A stretch of 64,000 bases of DNA, taken from assembly GCF_014237865.1 (NCBI RefSeq), contig NZ_JACJUU010000012.1, positions 1 through 64,000 of the forward strand. The letters run 5' to 3'. The notes under the pieces are model-generated. The model saw nothing but the letters and a program-made list of their open reading frames with translations, did no database searches and had not been told where the DNA came from. Below are positions 12,805-21,855 of the stretch, piece after piece; within the stretch, counting starts at the first letter, position 1; each line of letters opens with the position of its first letter. This stretch comes from Pusillimonas minor (lineage in GTDB: Bacteria; Pseudomonadota; Gammaproteobacteria; Burkholderiales; Burkholderiaceae_B). The translations under genes were made by a program, and so were the position numbers.

Positions 12805-12868
12805 CAGCTAAGGGCCGGTAACCGTGTGCCAGGCGCCCCGGCTGTTGTGTTTTGGCAAGGGTGCAAAC

Positions 12869-14095
12869 TTACGAGCGGTAGTCGGCGTTGATGCTGACAT
12901 AGTCGTGCGAGAAGTCGCAGGTGTAGACGGTTTCGGTGGCGTTGCCACGCCCAAGTGCAATACGTACCTTGATTTCAGCGTCTTTCATGATGCGTTGCCC
13001 GTCTGCTTCGATGTAGTCGGGGTGCCGCTGGCCGTTGCTGGCCACCAGCACGTCGCCCAGCCACAGGTTGACGCCGCCGACGTCCAGATCGGCAATGCCG
13101 GCATAGCCAATTGCAGCCAAAATACGGCCCAGGTTTGGGTCGCTGGCGTAGAAGGCGGTTTTGACCAGGGGCGAGTGAGCCACTGCATAGGCCACTTTAA
13201 GGGCTTCATCGGTATTGCCGGCGCCTTCGACCTGGATTGTCATGAACTTGGTGGCGCCTTCGGCGTCGCGCACGATTTTTTGCGCCAGCTCAAGGGCGGC
13301 TTCGGCCAATGCCTGGTAAAGCGCGGCGTAGGCGGGGTGTTCGCGCGAGTCGACCGACAGCCCGCACTGGCCGGTGGCCATGACAATGAACGAGTCATTG
13401 GTCGACGTGTCGCCATCGACGGTAATACGATTAAATGACTGGTTGGCCAGGTCGCTGGCTACTTCTTTAAGCAATGCCGGCGCAATACCTGCGTCGGTCG
13501 CCAGGTACCCCAGCATGGTGGCCATATTGGGCTTGATCATGCCGGCGCCTTTGCTGATGCCGGTAATCGTCACGGTGTGGCCGTTGATGTCGACACGACG
13601 GGAACTGATTTTGGGCAGGGTGTCGGTGGTCATGATGCCGTAGGCGGCGTCGAACCAGTTGTCTGGCGCCAGGTTGCCGATGGCTGCGGGCAGCCCGGCC
13701 ACCAGGCGATCGACTGGCAGGGGTTCGAGAATCACGCCCGTGGAAAACGGCAAAATTTGATGGGCTGATAGCCCCAACAGTTTGGCCAGTGCTTCGCACG
13801 TGTCGTGCGTGGCTTTAAGCCCGGGGGCGCCGGTGCCGGCGTTGGCATTGCCGGTGTTGACAACCAGCGCACGAATTTCAGACCCCGATGCCAGGTTGGC
13901 CTCGCAGACCTGCACGGGCGCAGCCCGGAAGCGGTTTTGCGTAAACACGCCGGCAACGGCGGTACCAGGGGCCAGACGAAAAACGGTCAGGTCTTTGCGG
14001 TTGGCTTTACGGATGCCGGCTTCGGCGATGCCGATTTCGATGCCGGCGACCGGAAATACACTGGATTTTTCGGGGATTTGCAAATTGACGGCCAT
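12869..14095 (-). CDS. argJ: Bifunctional ornithine acetyltransferase / N-acetylglutamate synthase
   Basis: This 408-residue enzyme moves the acetyl group from N-acetylornithine to glutamate, recycling it in arginine synthesis. The self-cleavage site [15 protein letters not shown], where the Thr becomes the beta-chain N-terminal nucleophile, lies near residue 190. [11 protein letters not shown] and the C-terminal substrate-binding region are intact. Whether it also uses acetyl-CoA cannot be read from sequence. It is upstream of rplU on the same strand but separated by 140 bases containing the rplU promoter. argC lies about 44 kb away, so arginine genes are dispersed. Confidence 0.97.
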   Translation of the reverse strand: MAVNLQIPEKSSVFPVAGIEIGIAEAGIRKANRKDLTVFRLAPGTAVAGVFTQNRFRAAPVQVCEANLASGSEIRALVVNTGNANAGTGAPGLKATHDTCEALAKLLGLSAHQILPFSTGVILEPLPVDRLVAGLPAAIGNLAPDNWFDAAYGIMTTDTLPKISSRRVDINGHTVTITGISKGAGMIKPNMATMLGYLATDAGIAPALLKEVASDLANQSFNRITVDGDTSTNDSFIVMATGQCGLSVDSREHPAYAALYQALAEAALELAQKIVRDAEGATKFMTIQVEGAGNTDEALKVAYAVAHSPLVKTAFYASDPNLGRILAAIGYAGIADLDVGGVNLWLGDVLVASNGQRHPDYIEADGQRIMKDAEIKVRIALGRGNATETVYTCDFSHDYVSINADYRS

Positions 14096-14167
14096 GGCTG
14101 CACTCGCACAAAAAATGAGGCCCGCAGTGCGGGCAAAAGCTCATTTTATCGTATGCAGCCAGTGCGA

Positions 14168-14683
14168 CTAGTCGCGCGCGGCCAGGCGGGTTTGGGCCAG
14201 CAATTTAAGCTCGCCAAGCGCATCGAACAGCGCCTTTCGGCTTTTGTCGGACAGCCCGCTGAACAGGCTTTGAATCCAGTGTTCGTGCGCATCGGCCATT
14301 TTCTTGAAAGCGCGCTTGCCCTTTGGCGTCAGGCGAATAATGGAACTGCGACGGTCGGAGGCGACCTTCAGGCGTTCGACCAGACCTTCTTTTTCGAGCT
14401 GGTCGGTAATGCCGGTAATGTTGCCGTTAGTTACCATCATATGACGGGACAGCTCGCTCATTTTCATGCCTTCGGGCACGCGCAGCAGTTGGGCCATCAG
14501 GTCGAAACGGGGTAGTGTGGTTTCGAAATCGATGCGCAGGCGTCTGCGGATGTCGCCTTCGATGAGGTTGCAGCACGTGAGCAACCGCAGCCATAGACGC
14601 AGGTCGTCGTGGTCGTCGGGGCCGGCCCGGCTTTCAAGGTCGGGTCGGGAGAGTTCGCCGTTAAGGGAGTGCAAAGCGTTCAT
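14168..14683 (-). CDS. MarR-family regulator of the aminobenzoate operon
   Basis: A 171-residue winged-helix repressor of the MarR family, probably a dimer that releases DNA on binding an aromatic acid or its CoA thioester. The DNA-binding core shows FDLMAQLLRVPEGMKMSELS, the recognition helix TNGNITGITDQLEKEG and the wing DRRSSIIRLTPKG. The start was set at ATG 14681-14683; ATG 14702-14704 would add seven residues. It diverges from the 2-aminobenzoyl-CoA operon, and TATATAGTTTAA repeats plus an inverted repeat in the shared region are its likely operators. It ends 72 bases before argJ begins. Confidence 0.9.
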   Translation of the reverse strand: MNALHSLNGELSRPDLESRAGPDDHDDLRLWLRLLTCCNLIEGDIRRRLRIDFETTLPRFDLMAQLLRVPEGMKMSELSRHMMVTNGNITGITDQLEKEGLVERLKVASDRRSSIIRLTPKGKRAFKKMADAHEHWIQSLFSGLSDKSRKALFDALGELKLLAQTRLAARD

Positions 14684-14772
14684 GGGCAACCGGTTTAAAT
14701 GCATAGAATTTGGTCGAAAATGCAGCCAAACTAGTGCAAGTCTAAACGAAAACAATGTCAAGATTTACCATT

Positions 14773-14784
14773 TATATAGTTTAA
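14773..14784. promoter_or_regulatory. Outer copy of the TATATAGTTTAA repeat
   Basis: A 12-base sequence identical to bases 14875-14886 at the operon promoter. It lies on the MarR-gene side of the divergent region, where a bound repressor would cover the MarR promoter. Role inferred. Confidence 0.45.
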
Positions 14785-14853
14785 TCTTGAAGTTTTCTAT
14801 TAGGGGTTATTTCTAGTGTCCCGGATATTGTGCGACGCGGCATAAAAAAAGCA

Positions 14854-14896
14854 TTGCACGCTGTTTTTTTTCTGTATATAGTTTAAACCTAAACTA
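14854..14896 (+). promoter_or_regulatory. Aminobenzoate operon promoter with MarR-type operator
   Basis: TTGCAC (14854-14859) and TATAGT (14877-14882) are separated by 17 bases. An 18-base inverted repeat, TAGTTTA-AACC-TAAACTA (14879-14896), overlaps the -10 box and the start point, the usual place for a MarR operator. The transcript would have a leader of about 75 bases before the first gene. The hexamers and palindrome are seen; repressor binding is inferred. Confidence 0.7.
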
Positions 14897-14962
14897 AATA
14901 AGGTTTGCGCGTACCTCTTGCCAAACGCGCTCAAATTTCAAGAAAACTCTCGGAGAACGCTC

Positions 14963-17302
14963 ATGAATATCGTATGTATTGGTGGAGGTCCCGCTGGCCT
15001 GTATTTTGGTCTGCTCATGAAGCTCAGCGATCCCAGCCACGAAGTAACCGTCATCGAGCGCAATCGACCGTACGATACATTTGGCTGGGGTGTTGTGTTT
15101 TCAGACGCCACCCTCGAAAACCTGAAAGAAGCCGATCCGGTCTCGGCAGAGCGCATCGCGCAGGCGTTTAACCACTGGGACGACATCGAAATTCTTTACA
15201 AAGACCGCGCAATACGTAGCGGCGGTCATGGCTTTATTGGTATTGGTCGTAAAAAGCTGCTTAATATCCTGCAAGATCGTTGCAAAGAGCTTGACGTGAA
15301 CCTCGTGTTCGAAACCGAAGTTACCGACGATCAGGAAATTGCTGTTAAATATAAGGCCGATCTCGTCATCGCCTCCGACGGCCTGAACAGCCGTGTTCGT
15401 ACACGCTACGCCGACACCTACCAGCCCGACATCGACACCCGCCACTGCCGTTTTGTGTGGCTGGGCACCAAAAAAACGTTCGACGCCTTTACATTTGCTT
15501 TCGTCAAAACAGAGCATGGCTGGTTCCAGGCGCACGCCTACCAGTTCGAGCCCGGTACATCGACCTTTATTGTTGAAACCCGCGACGAAACCTGGCAGGC
15601 GCACGGCATCGACAAGATGAGCCAGGAAGACGGCATTGCCTTCTGCGAAAAGATTTTCGCACCTTACCTCGACGGCAATCCGCTTATTTCCAACGCGTCG
15701 CACCTGCGCGGTTCGGCCATCTGGATCCGTTTCCCCCGCGTTATCTGCGGCAAGTGGGTACATCGTCAAACGCTGCCCGACGGCCGTACCGTGCCCATCA
15801 TTCTCATGGGCGATGCCGTTCACACCGCACACTATTCCATTGGCTCGGGTACTAAGTTGGCGCTTGAAGACGCGATCGAATTGCATCGCTGCCTGATCGC
15901 CAAGAACCTCGACCTTAACGAAGGTCTGCAGCACTACGAAGATGTCCGTAGCATTGAAGTTGCAAAAATCCAGAACGCCGCCCGCAACTCGACCGAGTGG
16001 TTCGAGAACGTGTCGCGCTACGAAAACTTCGAGCCTGAGCAGTTTGCTTATTCGTTGCTGACCCGTTCGCAGCGTATCTCGCACGAAAACCTGCGCGTGC
16101 GTGACCCGAAATGGATCGACGGCTACGAGCGCTGGCTGGCCAAGCAGTCGGGTGCCAAAGCCGACGGCGATCACCCCGTGCCCCCCATGCATACACCGTT
16201 CAAACTGCGCGACGTTACGCTTAAAAACCGTATCGTCATGTCGCCAATGGCCATGTATTCGTGCGTTGACGGCGTACCGGGCGACTTCCACCTGGTCCAT
16301 CTGGGTTCGCGTGCCATGGGCGGCGCCGGTTTGGTCATGGTCGAAATGACGTGTGTCTCGCCCGAAGCCCGTATTACGCCCGCTTGCCCTGGCCTCTGGA
16401 ACGATGAGCAGGCATCGGCATTCAAGCGCATTACTGACTTCATTCACCAGAATACCGACGCTAAAGTCGGCGTCCAGATTGGGCATGCCGGCCGCAAGGC
16501 ATCGACCAAGGTCAGCTGGGAAGGCACCGATTTGCCGCTTGACGAAGGCAATTGGCCTATCGTTTCGGCGTCGCCCATCCCATACATCGAAGGCGTGTCT
16601 CAAACACCGTCAGAAATCACACGCGCCCAAATGGACGAGGTCCGCGATCAGTTTGTGGCCGCAACACGTCGCGCTGTGACCGCTGGCTTCGACTGGCTCG
16701 AGTTGCATTGCGCACACGGCTACTTGCTGTCCAGCTTCATTTCGCCGCTTACTAACGTACGTAAAGACGAGTACGGTGGTTCGCTCGAAAACCGCATGCG
16801 CTACCCGCTCGAAGTTTTCAAAGCCATCCGCGCTGTCTGGCCGCAGAACCTGCCCATGGCTGTTCGCATCTCGGCACACGACTGGGCCGAAGGCGGTATC
16901 ACACCCGACGACGCCATCGAAATTGCCCGTATGTTCAAGGCGGCTGGTGTCGACCTGGTCGACTGCTCGTCCGGTCAGGTGGTGCGTCACGAGAAACCGG
17001 TCTATGGCCGTATGTATCAAACACCGTTTGCCGACCGCGTTCGCAACGAAGCCGGTATCCCGACCAGTGCGGTTGGCGCCATTTTCGAAGCCGACCATGT
17101 CAACAGTATCATCGCCTCGGGTCGTGCCGACCTCTGCGCTGTAGGTCGTCCTCATCTGGCCGACTCGGCCTGGACGCTGCGTGAATCTGCACGCATTGGC
17201 TTCACCGACGTCACCTGGCCCAAGCAGTACTTCCCGGCCAAACGTCAGCTTGAAACGAACTTCGAGCGGGCTGCTGCTTACGCACAGCCGGTCGGCAAAT
17301 GA
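14963..17302 (+). CDS. abmA: 2-Aminobenzoyl-CoA monooxygenase/reductase (two-domain)
   Basis: A 779-residue fusion of two flavoenzymes. Residues 1 to ~380 are a class A monooxygenase (IGGGPAGLYF, ASDGLNSRVR, GDAVHTAHYSIGSG near 284). From about 410 there is an Old Yellow Enzyme-type reductase (FKLRDVTLKNRIVMSPM, QIGHAGRKAS, LHCAHGYLLSSFISPLTN). In Azoarcus evansii this architecture hydroxylates 2-aminobenzoyl-CoA at C5 and then reduces the ring. Databases often label relatives salicylyl-CoA 5-hydroxylase. The start was set at ATG 14963 behind CGGAGA, directly before the Rossmann strand. It is first in a six-gene operon and overlaps the SDR gene by ATGA. The symbol follows the Azoarcus cluster by recollection. 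Confidence 0.88.
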   Translation: MNIVCIGGGPAGLYFGLLMKLSDPSHEVTVIERNRPYDTFGWGVVFSDATLENLKEADPVSAERIAQAFNHWDDIEILYKDRAIRSGGHGFIGIGRKKLLNILQDRCKELDVNLVFETEVTDDQEIAVKYKADLVIASDGLNSRVRTRYADTYQPDIDTRHCRFVWLGTKKTFDAFTFAFVKTEHGWFQAHAYQFEPGTSTFIVETRDETWQAHGIDKMSQEDGIAFCEKIFAPYLDGNPLISNASHLRGSAIWIRFPRVICGKWVHRQTLPDGRTVPIILMGDAVHTAHYSIGSGTKLALEDAIELHRCLIAKNLDLNEGLQHYEDVRSIEVAKIQNAARNSTEWFENVSRYENFEPEQFAYSLLTRSQRISHENLRVRDPKWIDGYERWLAKQSGAKADGDHPVPPMHTPFKLRDVTLKNRIVMSPMAMYSCVDGVPGDFHLVHLGSRAMGGAGLVMVEMTCVSPEARITPACPGLWNDEQASAFKRITDFIHQNTDAKVGVQIGHAGRKASTKVSWEGTDLPLDEGNWPIVSASPIPYIEGVSQTPSEITRAQMDEVRDQFVAATRRAVTAGFDWLELHCAHGYLLSSFISPLTNVRKDEYGGSLENRMRYPLEVFKAIRAVWPQNLPMAVRISAHDWAEGGITPDDAIEIARMFKAAGVDLVDCSSGQVVRHEKPVYGRMYQTPFADRVRNEAGIPTSAVGAIFEADHVNSIIASGRADLCAVGRPHLADSAWTLRESARIGFTDVTWPKQYFPAKRQLETNFERAAAYAQPVGK

Positions 17303-18087
17303 CCGGCGCTGCGGCGGGAACGCCGCGGCACGCCTTGGTCACCGGTGCCTCTCGGGGCATCGGTCTGATGGTGGCCGAGCGCCTGCTGCAGCAAGGTTGC
17401 AAGGTCACCCTCATGGGACGCAGCTCCTCGTCGTTGCAAAAGGCAACCGAACAATTGGCTGCGCTGGGTGACGTTGCTTACGTCACCGGCGATATTGTCG
17501 AAGGGGCGGTGGTCAAGGCTGCCTTTGCCCAAGCGCGCGAGCGCTTCGGGCCCATCGAAATCCTTGTCAATAATGCAGGTCAGGCGATCAGCGAACGTTT
17601 CGATCGTTTAACCGAAGACGGCTGGCATCAGATGCTGGCCGTTAACCTGACCGGCACATTCCACTGTATTCAAGCCGCCATGCCAGATATGCTGGCGGCC
17701 AAGTGGGGGCGCATTGTCAATGTGGCCAGTACCGCCGGTTTGCAAGGGTATGCTTATGTCAGTGCCTACTGCGCCGCCAAACATGGCGTGGTTGGTTTAA
17801 CGCGTTCGCTGGCGCTCGAAGTGGCCCGCAAAGGTATTACGGTCAATGCCGTGTGCCCGGGTTACACCGAAACTGATCTGGTTCGCGAGGCGCTTGACAA
17901 CATCATGCAAAAAACGGGCATGTCGCTTGACGAAGCCAAGGCCAAGCTGGCCGAAGGCAACCCTCAGGGTCGTCTGGTGCAACCGGCCGAAGTCGCTGAC
18001 GCGATTGCCTGGCTGTGTCAGCCGGGCGCCAGTGCTGTAAATGGTCAATCTATCCCCGTCGACGGGGGCGAAGTCATGGTGGGCTAA
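17299..18087 (+). CDS. SDR-family dehydrogenase of the aminobenzoate operon
   Basis: A 262-residue short-chain dehydrogenase with cofactor motif TGASRGIG, structural NNAG, catalytic Ser in NVASTAG and the YCAAK active-site Tyr-Lys. Family members oxidise or reduce hydroxy/oxo groups, often on acyl-CoA substrates such as 3-hydroxyacyl-CoA. The start codon overlaps the stop of the monooxygenase/reductase gene (ATGA), implying translational coupling. In context it probably acts on the oxo or hydroxy group of the dearomatised cyclohexene-carboxyl-CoA or on the ring-opened product; the exact step is inference. Confidence 0.87.
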   Translation: MTGAAAGTPRHALVTGASRGIGLMVAERLLQQGCKVTLMGRSSSSLQKATEQLAALGDVAYVTGDIVEGAVVKAAFAQARERFGPIEILVNNAGQAISERFDRLTEDGWHQMLAVNLTGTFHCIQAAMPDMLAAKWGRIVNVASTAGLQGYAYVSAYCAAKHGVVGLTRSLALEVARKGITVNAVCPGYTETDLVREALDNIMQKTGMSLDEAKAKLAEGNPQGRLVQPAEVADAIAWLCQPGASAVNGQSIPVDGGEVMVG

Positions 18088-18110
18088 GCCTGCCTAACGA
18101 AGGAGTTTTC

Positions 18111-18959
18111 ATGACGACAGAACACACCATGGCCCACCATACGGGCCCAATGGCCGGTTACGAGGCCCGCAACTTTTTGTGGCAAGTATCCGAAGACGGC
18201 AAAGTCGCCACTATCACGCTGAACCGTCCCGACCGCAAGAATCCGCTGACATTCGAGTCGTATGCCGAATTGCGCGACCTGTTCCGCAAGCTGGTTTATG
18301 CCAACGACATCAAAATGGTGGTCATCACCGGCGCGGGCGGCAACTTCTGTTCGGGTGGCGATGTGCACGAAATCATTGGCCCGCTCACCAAAATGACGAT
18401 GCCGCAATTGCTCGAATTCACCCGCATGACAGGCGACTTGGTTAAAGCCATGCGTGCCTGCCCGCAGCCCATTATTGCGGCGGTCGACGGCGTGTGTGCG
18501 GGGGCAGGTGCGGTGATGGCACTGGCGTCCGACATGCGTTTGGCTACCGAGCAAACCAAAACGGCGTTTTTGTTCACTCGCGTGGGTCTGGCCGGCGCCG
18601 ATATGGGTTCGTGCGCAATTTTGCCGCGCATTATTGGTCAAGGCCGGGCGTCCGAATTGTTGTACACCGGGCGCTCCATGTCTGCCCAAGAAGGCTATAA
18701 CTGGGGCTTTTATAACAGCCTGCATCCGTCCGAGTCTGTGCTGGCCGAGGCGCAGAAGCTGGCTCAGCAACTGGCTAACGGCCCGACCTTTGCGCATGCC
18801 ATGACCAAAAAGGCATTGCACCAAGAGTGGGCCATGGGTGTCGACGAGGCCATCGAGGCTGAAGCCCAGGCCCAGGCTATTTGCATGCAGACGAAAGACT
18901 TTCATCGTGCCTACCACGCGTTTGTAGCCAAACAGAAACCCGTTTTCGAAGGTGACTAA
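18111..18959 (+). CDS. Crotonase-family protein, atypical active site
   Basis: A 282-residue enoyl-CoA hydratase/isomerase-superfamily protein with the crotonase core ([19 protein letters not shown], oxyanion-hole segment [13 protein letters not shown] and [20 protein letters not shown]). By eye-alignment with rat enoyl-CoA hydratase the two catalytic glutamates (Glu144 and Glu164) are replaced by Val and Phe, so simple hydration is doubtful. Ring-opening hydrolysis or isomerisation of a cyclic beta-oxo acyl-CoA would fit the operon. The start at ATG 18111 has an AAGGAG site. The next gene begins directly after its stop codon. Confidence 0.85.
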   Translation: MTTEHTMAHHTGPMAGYEARNFLWQVSEDGKVATITLNRPDRKNPLTFESYAELRDLFRKLVYANDIKMVVITGAGGNFCSGGDVHEIIGPLTKMTMPQLLEFTRMTGDLVKAMRACPQPIIAAVDGVCAGAGAVMALASDMRLATEQTKTAFLFTRVGLAGADMGSCAILPRIIGQGRASELLYTGRSMSAQEGYNWGFYNSLHPSESVLAEAQKLAQQLANGPTFAHAMTKKALHQEWAMGVDEAIEAEAQAQAICMQTKDFHRAYHAFVAKQKPVFEGD

Positions 18960-20135
18960 ATGACCGACACGACATGGCTTGACTGGCCTTTCTTCGACGA
19001 GCGCCATCCTGCGTTCGCCCGGGAGCTCGACGCCTGGTGCGAAGCAAATTTGTCCAGTATCGACCACAGCGATACCGATCAGGCCTGTCGTGATCTGGTG
19101 CGCGCGCTGGGTGATGCCGGTTGGCTGAAGGTCGCCGTCCCGTCGGGCCCCGAGGGTGCCTGGGGCGGCCGTTGGCCCGAAATCGATTCGCGCGCGGTGT
19201 GTATTGTGCGTGAAACGCTGGCCCGCCACGATGGATTGGCTGATTTTGCCTTTGCCATGCAAGGCTTGGGTAGCGGTGCTATTTCAATTGCCGGCAGCGA
19301 CGAACTACGCCTGCGTTATCTGCCGCGCGTGGCCCGTGGCGACGCCATAGCGGCGTTTGCGCTCTCCGAGCCCAATGCCGGCTCCGATGTCGCAGCCATG
19401 TCGTGCGAAGCCACCCTCGATGGTGACCATTACGTAATCAATGGTGAAAAAACCTGGATTTCCAACGGTGGCATTGCCGACTTCTACTGCGTGTTTGTGC
19501 GTACCGGCGAGGCGCCCGGGGCACGTGGTATTTCGGGCTTTGTTGTCGATGCCGACACGCCGGGTTTAACGATTGCCGAGCGTATCGACGTCATCGCACC
19601 GCATCCGCTGGCGCGGCTCAAGTTCGAGAATTGCCGTATACCTGTTTCGCAGCGTCTGGGCGATGCCGGCCAGGGCTTTAAAATTGCCATGATGACGCTG
19701 GATATTTTTCGTGCATCTGTGGCGGCTGCAGCGCTGGGCTTTGCCCGTCGTGCGCTTGACGAAGGCACGGCCCGCGCGAAATCGCGCCCGATGTTTGGCC
19801 AGACCCTGGCCGACCTGCAACTGACTCAGGCTGCGCTGGGTGACATGGCCACCGATATCGACGCGTCGGCATTGCTTACTTATCGTGCGGCCTGGATGCG
19901 CGACGTGCAAAAGCAGCGCACCACCCGCGAAGCCGCCATGGCCAAAATGACAGCCACCGAATCGGCGCAGCGCGTAATCGACCGCGCCTTGCAAATGTTT
20001 GGTGGTCTGGGCGTGGTGTCGGGCGAGCCCGTCGAAAAGCTCTACCGCGAAATCCGTGCCTTGCGTATTTACGAAGGCGCAACCGAAGTACAAAAACTGA
20101 TCATTGCGCGCGAGCTGCTCAAGAACTCGCCGTAA
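18960..20135 (+). CDS. Acyl-CoA dehydrogenase of the aminobenzoate operon
   Basis: A 391-residue FAD acyl-CoA dehydrogenase that should introduce a 2,3-double bond into an acyl-CoA and pass electrons to ETF. The domains run in the usual order, with [11 protein letters not shown] and [13 protein letters not shown] in the FAD-binding middle and MFGGLGV then [11 protein letters not shown] near the C-terminus; the Glu of YEGATE is at the position of the catalytic base in glutaryl-CoA-type dehydrogenases. Its ATG follows the previous stop with no gap. It likely oxidises the ring-opened dicarboxyl-CoA product, by analogy with pimeloyl- or glutaryl-CoA breakdown. Confidence 0.88.
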   Translation: MTDTTWLDWPFFDERHPAFARELDAWCEANLSSIDHSDTDQACRDLVRALGDAGWLKVAVPSGPEGAWGGRWPEIDSRAVCIVRETLARHDGLADFAFAMQGLGSGAISIAGSDELRLRYLPRVARGDAIAAFALSEPNAGSDVAAMSCEATLDGDHYVINGEKTWISNGGIADFYCVFVRTGEAPGARGISGFVVDADTPGLTIAERIDVIAPHPLARLKFENCRIPVSQRLGDAGQGFKIAMMTLDIFRASVAAAALGFARRALDEGTARAKSRPMFGQTLADLQLTQAALGDMATDIDASALLTYRAAWMRDVQKQRTTREAAMAKMTATESAQRVIDRALQMFGGLGVVSGEPVEKLYREIRALRIYEGATEVQKLIIARELLKNSP

Positions 20136-20164
20136 TTCATAGCCAATAACAAGAGGAGACACAG

Positions 20165-21817
20165 TTGGAACGATCTGCCCATATTGATACTTTTGCCCGC
20201 GACAATCTGCCGCCCGTCGAGCTTTGGCCCGAGTTCCTGTTCGACGGCAACCCCGATGTCGCTTACCCCGCCCGTTTAAACGCCGCTGTAGAGCTGGTCG
20301 ACCGTCATGTCGAGCAGGGCCGCGGTGACAACATCGCCTTGCGTTGGCCCGAGGGCAACGAAAAAAAGTCGTTGTCCTATGCCGAACTCAAACGCCTGAC
20401 CGACCAGATCGCTCAGGTACTGACCGAAGACATGGGCCTGGTGCCCGGCAACCGTGTGTTGCTTCGCGGCCCCAACAACCCCATGATGGCGGCCAGTTGG
20501 CTGGCGGCGGTCAAGGCCGGCCTGGTCACTGTGCCCACCATGCCCCTGCTGCGCGCGTCAGAGATAAAGCCGGTCGTCGACAAAGCCGAAGTCACGGCAG
20601 TGCTGTGCGACAAGCGTCTGGCCGACGAAATCGAGCATTGTTTCGACCCTGCGCATCCGGCGTATTGCCCGTCGCTTAAAAGTGTTCGCTACTTTTGCGA
20701 CAGTGGCCCCGATGCGCTCGAGACATTGGCTGCGGCCAAGTCGGGCCAGTTTCAGGCCTGCGACACCGCAGTCGACGATGTCTGCCTGATTGCGTTTACC
20801 AGCGGTACGACAGGCAAGCCCAAAGGGTGCATGCACTTTCACCGCGACGTTCTGGCTATGTGCGACACCTTTTCGAAGCACATTCTCAAGCTCGATGCAG
20901 GCGACATCATTTGCGGTACGCCGCCGTTGGCCTTTACGTTCGGGTTGGGTGGCATGCTGTGTTTCCCGCTGCGTGTCGGTGGCTCGACGGTACTTATCGA
21001 AAAGCTGTCGCCCGACGAACTGCTGGCCAAGGTCGAGCAGTTTGGGGTGACGACAACCTTTACCGCTCCGACGTTTTATCGCCAGATGGCGGCCCTGGTT
21101 GGCAAATACAACCTGTCCAGCCTGAAGCGCACAGTATCGGCTGGTGAAGCCTTGCCAGATACAACACGTCAGCTTTGGAAAGAAGCGTCAGGCATTGAAA
21201 TGACCGACGGTATCGGCGGCACCGAAATGATCCACGTGTTCGTGTCCAGCCCACCCGAAGACGTGCGACGTGGCGCCATTGGCAAAGTTGTGCCTGGCTA
21301 TATTGCGCAAGTTGTCGACGATGATTTCAACCCGGTGGGTACGGGAGTTGTTGGTCGGCTGGCCATCAAAGGCCCGACAGGCTGCCGTTATCTGGCCGAC
21401 GATCGTCAAACGGTCTATGTCCAGAATGGCTGGAACCTGCCGGGCGACACGTTCAAAATGGACGAAGACGGCTACCTTTACTACCAGGCGCGTAATGACG
21501 ACATGATCATTTCGGCCGGCTACAACATTGCCGGGCCCGAAGTCGAAGACGCCATGCTCAAGCACGAAGCTGTTGCTGAATGCGGTGTGGTCGGCCAGCC
21601 CGACCCTGAGCGCGGCAACATCGTTAAAGCTTTTGTGGTGCTCAAGCCTGGCTTCGAAGGCAATGCTGCGTTGGTCAAGGCATTGCAAGATCACGTCAAA
21701 GCCACCATCGCTCCGTACAAATACCCGCGCGCTATCGAGTTCGTCGCCAAGCTGCCGCGTACTGAAACAGGCAAATTGCAACGGTTCGTTCTTAGGCAAC
21801 AAGCCCAACAGAGCTAA
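20165..21817 (+). CDS. abmG: 2-Aminobenzoate-CoA ligase (benzoate-CoA ligase family)
   Basis: This 550-residue adenylate-forming enzyme activates an aromatic acid, probably anthranilate, with ATP and CoA to start the pathway. Motifs are FTSGTTGKPKGCMHFHRD, GGTEMIHVF, the hinge YQARNDDMIISAGYNI and the C-terminal catalytic lysine in TETGKLQRF. The sequence is of the benzoate-CoA ligase type. The start is a TTG at 20165, placed 8 bases after GAGGAG; no better ATG is close. The stringent organisation (monooxygenase, SDR, crotonase, ACAD, ligase, RidA) supports 2-aminobenzoate over benzoate. The symbol follows the Azoarcus genes by recollection. Confidence 0.87.
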   Translation: MERSAHIDTFARDNLPPVELWPEFLFDGNPDVAYPARLNAAVELVDRHVEQGRGDNIALRWPEGNEKKSLSYAELKRLTDQIAQVLTEDMGLVPGNRVLLRGPNNPMMAASWLAAVKAGLVTVPTMPLLRASEIKPVVDKAEVTAVLCDKRLADEIEHCFDPAHPAYCPSLKSVRYFCDSGPDALETLAAAKSGQFQACDTAVDDVCLIAFTSGTTGKPKGCMHFHRDVLAMCDTFSKHILKLDAGDIICGTPPLAFTFGLGGMLCFPLRVGGSTVLIEKLSPDELLAKVEQFGVTTTFTAPTFYRQMAALVGKYNLSSLKRTVSAGEALPDTTRQLWKEASGIEMTDGIGGTEMIHVFVSSPPEDVRRGAIGKVVPGYIAQVVDDDFNPVGTGVVGRLAIKGPTGCRYLADDRQTVYVQNGWNLPGDTFKMDEDGYLYYQARNDDMIISAGYNIAGPEVEDAMLKHEAVAECGVVGQPDPERGNIVKAFVVLKPGFEGNAALVKALQDHVKATIAPYKYPRAIEFVAKLPRTETGKLQRFVLRQQAQQS

Positions 21818-21855
21818 CTATTTTTTGATTTTTATTTGATTTACACGAGGCAATC

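Noticed and set aside
15101-16603. A 500-codon leftward open frame inside the monooxygenase/reductase gene
   Set aside because: It is wholly antisense to a gene with clear domain motifs and has no recognisable motif itself; it arises from the third-position bias of the real gene.
14963-17302. Salicylate degradation by salicylyl-CoA 5-hydroxylase and gentisate
   Set aside because: No gentisate dioxygenase or downstream gentisate gene is present, and the reductase domain, RidA protein and beta-oxidation genes fit the aminobenzoate route better.
18084-19262. A 392-codon leftward open frame across the crotonase and dehydrogenase genes
   Set aside because: Antisense to two motif-supported genes, with composition of a shadow frame.
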